Assembly (NCBI GenBank): GCA_014058105.1
Contig: JACGCM010002493.1
Location: 1,410,437 to 1,474,436, forward strand
Direction: 5' to 3'
Origin: Kingdonia uniflora
Lineage: Eukaryota > Streptophyta > Magnoliopsida > Ranunculales > Circaeasteraceae
Length of the DNA: 64,000 bases
The notes below the pieces were generated by a model. The model was not told the origin of the DNA and did not search any database. It saw only the letters and a list, made by a program, of their open reading frames with translations. Both the position numbers and the translations under genes were made by a program. This document shows, piece after piece, positions 56,597 to 64,000 of this stretch (positions within the stretch are counted from its first letter, which is position 1; each line of letters starts with the position of its first letter).

Positions 56597-59500
56597 GCTG
56601 TCGAAATTGCGCTAAGAACATGATAATGACAATTCTAATAGCAGGCACCCAAAGAGGATAGAATTATCACAAATGCCAGATGGTTCAGTACGTCTATTGT
56701 GGCTACAATAACGTTTCAAGAACTCTGAAGGTGAGACCCTGGTAATTTTGCTGGTTGCACGATAAATTCAAGTTGTACTCTAGCAGGTCACTACATACTC
56801 AAGAAAGAGCCCCCATGGAAAGCAGTACATTTAGTGAATTCTATTTGAGAAGGGAAGAATAAAGCACGAGTATTTGCTACAACTTGTATCTACAGGGTGA
56901 CAAATAAAGCAGTGGATTTTCTTGCTTCCCTTTTTCAATCTATTGGATCTATATTGTCTCTCCTCTCCCAAGACTCTAAAAGTGAGTCTTGGTGTTTTTA
57001 CTGGTTCTTCGATAAGCTAAGATTATATGCTAGTAGTTAAGGACATCCTCAAGACAGGGGAATCCCCATGGAAAGCAATGCACACATTAAATTCTTTTCG
57101 GGAGGGGCACAAGAAAGTTAGACTATTTTCTATAGCTGTCTCTACAGGGAAACAGATAGCAGCTTGTTTCCTCGCCTCCTTTGTCATTCTATTGGATTTA
57201 TTCTCCTTCCTCTCCCTAGCTACACTGTAGATCATAGGGATATGATATTCTGACAAAAAGTCCTTGTGTTTTGATCTAATGAGTTGTACAATTGACCTCT
57301 AGGTTGTATCATTTCTGATATAACTTGCATTCTTTCTCTTAAACATTGGAACATATCCTTTCTAGAATGCAATGCAGTTTATCCAAATCAAGGTCTGATC
57401 CTATCTATTTTTCTTCTTAACTGTAAAAAGAAATAACCAAAACCTCATTTTAGCATGGTTTACTCACGGCTGTATACTGAACCAAAGTCATTAACTGATT
57501 TATCACAATTTCTGCTTCTTCTTTCAATTGCTTTGAGGTGTCGGTCTGAGTCCAGCCTGGAAAATGAAAAAGGAACCAAAATTAGAAATATGATGAATAA
57601 ATCATAGATCTAAATGTAATATATAAAAAACCCAGTTAGGATGTGATTTAGATTACCTCTCAAATAGCGATCTAATTGTGCCACTGTGGATCTTTACAGC
57701 GGTTTCCCAATCTTACCACTTCTCCTGAAAAACTTTCAACTCTTCCCTGTAAAATTACGCAACAAACGCTTTCAAGAAGGGCAGGTAGCTATCAAAGAAG
57801 TTCATAAAGATAATTCTAACAAAGAGATATCCGTTCTCCATATTCACCTCGATAAGCAGCAGCTATCCTTAAAGCTCATCCATATCCTTTGATACTAAAT
57901 GTCGGACACCTTCTGAAGGAAGCACCACTTCTTTCCAAATTGCTTTATGTTTTCCTTTGAAGAGAATGCATAAGGTTGGAGCCTTTGACTATCGTGTTTG
58001 CAACCTCAAAAGCCAAATCGATATTTTGTTGCCTTTCGTCGTCATCCCAGAGATAAATCCACTATTGGTGTTCAAGTTTGTCATACTACTTCCAAGCGTA
58101 TCCAAGACGTCTACTGCTTTCCCAAGCCCAACAGTACCAGTCTGCCCAAAAGCGAGCTAACTTCAGAACCTGTTACACAGTATCAATTGTTACAGCAACT
58201 CATAATAGCATCTGTAATCGTCTATCACAATGTCAACATCTAGATGGTGCAAAGGCGTTATAGTTGCTTATTTTGCTAGTAAACAACTAACCTCAATAGC
58301 GTGTAATTATTTTTTTTGCAGTCGACTATTGTGCAAGCTGAGTGGGTCCCTTATGTTATCATGTTATAAGCACTTCTTCAAGCTATGTCGCAATCTTAAC
58401 ATTCGTTCTCATCACTCCTGAAATACTAGTCTGCTCTATCTCGTATATGTATAATTGTCCCAAGACTTCATTCAATTTTTCATGCCACATAAATTTAAAG
58501 GTATACATGCTAGTGCACGTGCTGTAAATTTGTAAAATCAATCAAGACTGATCTATACTAATATTTTTATATAGAAATTCTTGCATGGCTCACTGTTAAC
58601 TGATGCCATGAGAAATATAACACCCCCCCCCCCCCAAAAAAAAAAAGGACTAAGAATATGTGAAAGAGCTTGTATTGATTTCACTCACCTTTGCAATTGC
58701 AGCAGCCCAGACTTAGTCGACCTTGATTTGTGGGACATTTCCCTAGATAAACGTGGTATCCCATCGTAGATATCATTCTGATTGTTCCATTATTCCTACT
58801 CACCTCCGAAATGAAAATGGCTCTTGTAATTGTTTCTCCGCGGCTTCTCCTACCATTCCCATAGCCAAACTATTACTCTCAGCATTCTTAGATGATTCCT
58901 CTCTAGAGCATAGCGCGAACCAGTTTGACAATTAATGTGCCCATTGGTTTGCGGAAAACCTCTAGTGGTAGAATTAACAATACATATCCTCGAGCAAAGA
59001 CCCTCCCATTGTATCCAATTACAACAACTAATCAGAATATCTCAATTCATCGCACTTTTCTTGCTCCAAAAACCAACTTTAAATGTCATCTACCATACAC
59101 AAACTACCAAAATCCCATCTCTCATTATAGACCCTCCAATCCAAAAATGCCAATCTACAAACCACAATTATCGCATATATCAGCAACCCCAGACTTCAAA
59201 ACTAGCCCCATTATCGCAAAACTCAATTTTACGCTGAAATCGACACAAAGATTGGATTTTTATTATTCAGAGACCAAGTTTATAAGGTTATTATAGTGAA
59301 ATGAAGTAAAATTATAACATCAGCACCCCAATCTGGACTCTAATTGGATAAACTAAGTGAGCTAAACATGCGAATAATCATGAAGAGAAGCTAAACACAT
59401 AAAATCAGAACTTGGGATCAATCAAAAAGAAGATAATAATAACAGAATGAATTGAGAGATACCCAATGATAAGAAGTTTGGATCTCTGTGCCTCAAATCT

Positions 59501-59735
59501 TAACAATGAAAGAAGTGATTGTTGGAGAGAGAGATGAAGTATTTGTGTGTTTTGTACAGTGGTAGTAGTAGTAGTAGTGGTAGAAGAAGTCAGGAAGTCA
59601 AGACCATTATTGACTTATTAACAACTAGTGGTCAAACTCACACCATGTGGTTGTTGTCAATGTTGTCAATTCTCTATCATGCATTGTCCTACGACAAAAC
59701 TCACCATGGGCACAGCATATGGATGCACTTTTTTT

Positions 59736-59826
59736 CTGTTGAAAAGTGCCCATCCGTTTTCACTAAAAAGGCTTAACTTTTTTCTGTTGAAAAGTGCATA
59801 TCAATTTTCACTAAAAATGCTTAGGC
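59736..59826. repeat. 48-bp tandem repeat, two copies
   Basis: CTGTTGAAAAGTGC...TTTTCACTAAAAA occurs at 59736 and again 48 bases later with a few differences. It lies upstream of the PSI-like gene. Confidence 0.8.
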
Positions 59827-61029
59827 ATAGGGCTGCAAGTTCGGTGGGTTGAATTTTTCGTCGAACAGGAAAACTACCTGGCTGAAATCGGGACAGGGCA
59901 AAGATTTTCGGGACTTGGAATGGGATTGGATGTATTTTTGCCAACTTGGATTTTGTGAGTTTCAGGTCCAATTTGAAGATGCAGTGGTTAAATGAGAAAA
60001 ATACTGGATGTTGAAAACGCATGAACCTTAATAGTAGAGAAGGTCGGAAAAAATAATTTTATTTCTCATAATTTTCATTAAATATGAAAGGTTGAAATCG
60101 TATTGTACATTGGTCCTATTTTTTTGCTTGTTGCGTGAAGATTTTTACATTATTACCTTGCAAAATAGGAATTCGTCATGAATCACGTAAATTCTTAAAC
60201 TTGATTAACCTAAATACCAACCCACCTAGGCAAATGGGATGGGATTGTTATTTATTTGATTTAAGGTCAAGAAATTGGATTTGGTAGATTAGTTGATATT
60301 TCAATGGGATCAAGAAGATCTCCAAACCCTGCCCCGATTTGCCTATCTTGTACCTATGCTAATGAAACAATTTTTTTCCACTCTACCCTTTTTCATGAAA
60401 ATGATCAACAACCATAGTGAGTTTTTTTTTTGCGCCATATTTAAAGTCCAAAGATACACCAAAAAATGTCCATCTTTTCGTCACACTTCTTCGTCATCTT
60501 GTTCACCCATCTCTCTCCATCTCTCTCTTACCCATCTTCATCTCTCTGGTGTCTTCTCTTTTAGATGGAGGAGTCCTCCCTTAGTATATAACTCAAATAG
60601 GGAGGATTCACTCCCTCTCCTCCGCAAATGCAATTTTTCTTCTTTTCTCTTTTACGATTTTTTTCTCTCTCTGTCCCACGATTTTTCTTTCCTCTAATTC
60701 GTTATTCAAACTCCAACTAAGTACCAGGGCCTCGCTTGATATTTTTGTCGTCGTCGTCGTTGCCTTTTTGTCCTCTCTTCATCTCTCTTTCTTTCTCTAG
60801 CCATATCTCAACTCAATTTAAAAGTTAAGACAACACCACATATAATCAAATTAAACTTGAGATAGAAAATTAAGTCAATTTAGGTATGTGATTGTAAGAA
60901 TTTTTGATAAATTCATGTTTGTATAAACTTTTGAAAATAAATTTGCGACAATAATTTTACGATTTTTCACATTTTGTTTGTTTACATAAATGCTAATCCC
61001 CACAGCTTCAACATGTACATAAACGTTGG
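59827..61029. other. Intergenic sequence with C/T-rich stretch
   Basis: No gene is supported. 60480-60800 is rich in TCTCTC and TCGTC repeats, like a plant 5' leader, but no convincing frame follows. The text starting TAGGGCTGCAAG at 59828 could be one end of another hAT-like element, with no confirmed partner. Confidence 0.4.
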
Positions 61030-61313
61030 CCAATAGCTTTTAATATTTGTTAAATTATATAATCACTATACAGGAGATGATTTTTAATTCTTTGTTGTCT
61101 CATCTATTATAGAGGTATAGCTTTTAATATTTGTTAAATTATATAATCATTACAGGAAGATGATGTTTAATTCTTTGTTGGTCTCATCTATATATAGAGG
61201 TACAGGAGGATAACTACAATTAATCACATAGTTTATCTCATAGTTACATAGTCTATCTCTAAACTAAGGGATAACACCATATCCATTTATTCATGGAGAG
61301 GGCTCTATCAACA
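61030..61313 (-). repeat. 3' LTR (partial) of a minus-strand copia element
   Basis: On the minus strand it starts TGTTGATAGAGCCC right after the purine tract AACTTGAGGGGGAG. It contains two copies of an approximately 84-bp unit around TTAAATTATATAATCA (about 61034-61120 and 61121-61205), each with a TATA-like core. The far end is uncertain. Confidence 0.7.
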
Positions 61314-62273
61314 CTCCCCCTCAAGTTGGAGGATGAATGTTGTGAATACCCAACTTGGATGACAGAAATAGAAATGTATGTTGTGAATACCCAACTTGAA
61401 TGATAGAAATAGAATTGTTCCTTGTCTAAAGCTTTTGTGAAATGTTAGCCCGTTGATGCTTCGTTGGAACATACAAGTTCACAAAACTTTGTTGTATGTG
61501 CTCCTGCTCGATATGTTTTGCACATTTGTGGAAAACCGGATTAACGGCAATGTGTAGTGCCGTTTAATTGTTGCAATAGAGGTTCATCGGTATTGTGTGA
61601 AGAATGCCGAGATCAGTTAACAATAACGTAGCCATATAATCACAGGTCGTGGAAGCCATGATGCGATATTCAAATTCTATGAGGATCAAGAAACTATGGT
61701 TTTGCTTCTTCGTTTTCCAAGATATGGGACTATTGCCGAGAAAAGTACAATATCCAGTAAGAACGTCATACCATAGACACGTTTCCACAATCGGCATCAC
61801 AATAAGCTAATAATTGAAGGTTGCTAGTGGATGAAAGTAACAAACCTTGATCAGGGCTTGCTTTAAGGAAGCGAAGAATACGGAGGGCAGCGTCAAGATG
61901 TGGTGCTCGAGGTTTATTCATGAATTGACTCAGGATATGGAGTGAGTAAACAATGTCGGTCGCGTTATGGTCAAGTATATGTCTCCCACTAGACACCGAT
62001 ATGATGTAGGGTCATCAGTAATAAACCATCAGTATCATTAAGTTGTAGGTTTTGTTCCATAGGAAAGCTAGTCGTGCATGTTCCGAGCATGCCCATGTTC
62101 TGTAGAATTCTAAGGTGTACTTCCGTTGACAACTAATATGCCTTGTGAGGAACGGCGACTTCAATGCCCAACCAATATTTGAGAAGTTCTAGGTTTTTAA
62201 TCTTAAAGTTGGACTTGAGTAGTTTACTTCAAGAGATAATTATGGCTGATCATTACCAATGACGATGAGATCG
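61314..62273 (-). pseudogene. Copia RT C-terminal part and RNase H (broken)
   Basis: Read leftward from 62273, the translation gives LIVIGND and a LSQRKYTLE-like part of the reverse transcriptase, then ILSQFMNKPRAPHLDAALR and LLAYCDADCG (61766-61996), then TGYCTFLGNSPISWKTKKQ and the RNase H end with TLLLTDLGI and MNLYC (61564-61800). Stops and frameshifts break it. A second element inserted at 62274 removed everything upstream, so gag, protease, integrase and most of RT are absent here. Confidence 0.85.
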
Positions 62274-64000
62274 TGTTGGAATTTTTCAAAACTTGTACCT
62301 CATTTTGAGCCTTGAACCCTTGGCCTCTTGTCATATTTTATATGACTCATATACTATCCTAAATTTTAGTCCACATTGTTTATAAACACCAGAATAACTA
62401 AACATATAAGGTAGTTCATATGACATGTGCGTAACATGTGACATAGAGAGATTGTATAGGTGTGTGAGTGTCTGAGGGGATTTATACCCTATACACATTT
62501 GGACCTCTCTCAGGCGGCCGGGCCGCTTGGGCTTGGGCTCGGACTGGGCTTGGGATTGGGCAATTGGCTCTAGAGGCCTCGGGGGCCCTTTGGGCTTGGG
62601 TTTGGCTCACCCAATCTTTTTAACAAAAGTTTCATTGGGCTTGGTTTATTCTTTAGTCTTTGGTCTTCACATTCTTCACGTCCCACACGATTTGAATAGA
62701 GAGAGATAGCCGTTAGGAACCTCTCTCTATAAACACAACTCTTCACCACCTTCTAAAATAATATAGAAAACTACTATCTCCCTCTGTGTTTAAACTCTCT
62801 TTTTTATGTAAACTTCCGGGTTAACTAAAACTACTGTATATTTTACGCTCGTTGTATCCTGGAAGAGATCAACTTTTGTTGCCTTACCTGAGGTAGGTCG
62901 AAATACTCTTTAAGAGAGTGCGACCCACGCCTTGAGCAATCACTATTCTACTGTCTCTCTTTCTCTCTCTCTCTTTGTTAACAGGCGTTATTACCGTGTT
63001 ACCCTCTCTACTTGTTGTTGTGATGTTTGTCGTACAACTGCGCTGCTTTATTACCAGAGTTTACTCCTGCAACTCAGACTTCCTCTTTACCTACTGTTGC
63101 TTATTACTGAAATAAACAACTGAGTTACTGCTGCCTGACGCCTAACTGTTGTCATTGCCGAAGTTTTTGTTGCTGTTTAGAAAACTGAGTTACTGTTGAT
63201 TAACGCGCCGGTACTTGCTCCTCCTACCAGTTGTTTCTTGCTGAAACCTCCTGTTCTTGAGTTGTTATTGCTACTATTACTAACGCTACAAACTAGAACT
63301 GCTCTATTTGTTGCCGCTGTTTACCATGCTGCTACCTGTTTACCATTAATGTTGTTGTAGTTATTACTGAAGTGATTACCGTTGTTTCTATATTTTTGAA
63401 CATTAGTACCTGCTGCTGTTTTCACTGAAACTCAGTTGCTACTGCTTACGTTTCAACTGCTGCTGCTGCCTTTTATGAGTTGTGTTTATTACCGAGTAAT
63501 AACTGCTGAACACCCTGCTGTTGTTGCTACGTGAACCATCTTTGCTGCTGAATACATTACTGCTACTATATTCATTGTTACTGCATGTTCTGAATTCACA
63601 CTTGTTGTTGCTCAATCAAGAAGGGAAAGCTATTTACAGGTTCATAAGATTATATTTTTACATATCGTACACGTATACCAAGATGAATGTATGGATGAGC
63701 CTTTCATAAGAGTAAATAAAGATTATCGGCTCGAGATTGTTTAAAACCAGCGGCCAGCAATACCGAAGAGAGTTTGGCAAATCAATTACGATTAGCTTGC
63801 TTGAGTCCATAATGAACTTGTTAATTCGACAACTCGATTTTCCCCTGTTTTGAGAAACCAGGTGGACTACACTATAACCTCTTCGTGAAGATCGCCGTGT
63901 AAAAAAGTATATTTACTTCAAGTTGATGTAAAGGCCACCCTTTTCTTGCTGCTACGGCGAGAAGACAACGACGGTAACTACTTTAGCGACAGGTGCAAAT
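62274..64000 (+). mobile_element. Putative LTR-type element running off the window
   Basis: It begins TGTTGGAATTTTTC, a common plant LTR start, exactly where the minus-strand copia RT is cut. A TATA-like CTCTCTATAAACAC lies near 62725-62738. The left part has a GC-rich GGGCTTGG repeat (62520-62615). 62990-63620 is an unusual CTG/TTG/ACTG trinucleotide-like tract. No primer-binding site or protein domain is visible, and the other end is not in the window. Confidence 0.45.

Larger units (their letters stand above)
50341..59009 (-). pseudogene. PSI1: PSI1-like gene (DUF3475/DUF668), frameshifted in 5' exons
   Basis: Plant PSK SIMULATOR-type proteins carry DUF3475 and DUF668 domains and promote growth. 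Exons found by protein similarity: 58689-59009 (MGG start, then GIPRLSREMSHKSRSTKS), 57657-58169 (SSLLGR, LGKAVDVLDTLGSSM, VLPSEGVRHLVSKDMDEL), 57468-57556, 56312-56405 (LYHELHALDRFEQDYGRKLQ), about 55183-55290 (KSLWSKIL), 54828-54892 (MEKLVDIV), 52141-52244 (GLALHYANIITQIDTL), 51553-51669 (TRDTLYQGLPPSIKAAL), 51265-51341, 51072-51116 (HHGFGWVGEW) and 50341-50860 (LHHADKEMTE, ending VIDRVDTFRNS). The last five exons are clean and in phase. The first, second, third, fifth and sixth contain about ten small indels, mostly one base lost from short homopolymers, so no full protein can be read as given. It is either a recent pseudogene or a locally mis-sequenced gene. Confidence 0.87.

Noticed and set aside
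58925..59296. 123-codon plus-strand open frame
   Set aside because: It is antisense to the first exon and leader of the PSI-like gene; the minus strand shows the family match.

Overview
The window reads as nuclear DNA of a flowering plant, most likely a eudicot. It is AT-rich, has introns up to 5 kb, plant-specific gene families (GRAS, plant mTERF, a DUF668/PSI protein, an EMB8-type hydrolase), a tRNA-Gly, and a dense layer of plant transposons. I cannot name the species. The single-exon GRAS gene resembles the NSP2/RAD1 group, which would suit a mycorrhizal host, but that is inference.

Layout. 1-5.8 kb: mostly unrecognised AT-rich sequence. 5.8-10.2 kb (+): the last two coding exons of a plant CCDC47-like ER protein, separated by a 3.9 kb intron with organelle-like sequence. 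11.8-13.2 kb (+): an intact GRAS gene, followed at 13.4 kb by tRNA-Gly(CCC). 13.5-31.1 kb: a transposon block with a decayed LINE on the minus strand (14.5-22.4 kb) split by a solo LTR, an mTERF pseudogene, a perfect 141-bp tandem duplication, a hAT MITE and a decayed Ty1/copia element lacking its reverse transcriptase. 31.8-49.7 kb (-): a complete 14-exon EMB8-like alpha/beta hydrolase gene whose introns hold a MULE, two hAT MITEs, another MITE, two SINEs and LTR-element remains. 50.3-59.0 kb (-): a PSI1-like (DUF3475/DUF668) gene with clean 3' exons and many frameshifts in the 5' exons. 61.0-64.0 kb: a copia 3' fragment (-) interrupted inside its RT active-site region by another LTR-type element (+).

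The host genes look like independent single-copy loci; nothing suggests an operon-like or clustered pathway. I found no clearly new biological system. The most useful leads are the run of single-base lesions confined to the 5' half of the PSI-like gene, the permuted duplication of the tRNA-Gly 3' flank and an LTR fragment that brackets the 17.6 kb transposon block, and several non-autonomous elements with intact target-site duplications. Exon limits come from splice dinucleotides, reading phase and remembered family sequences, not from transcripts or alignments.
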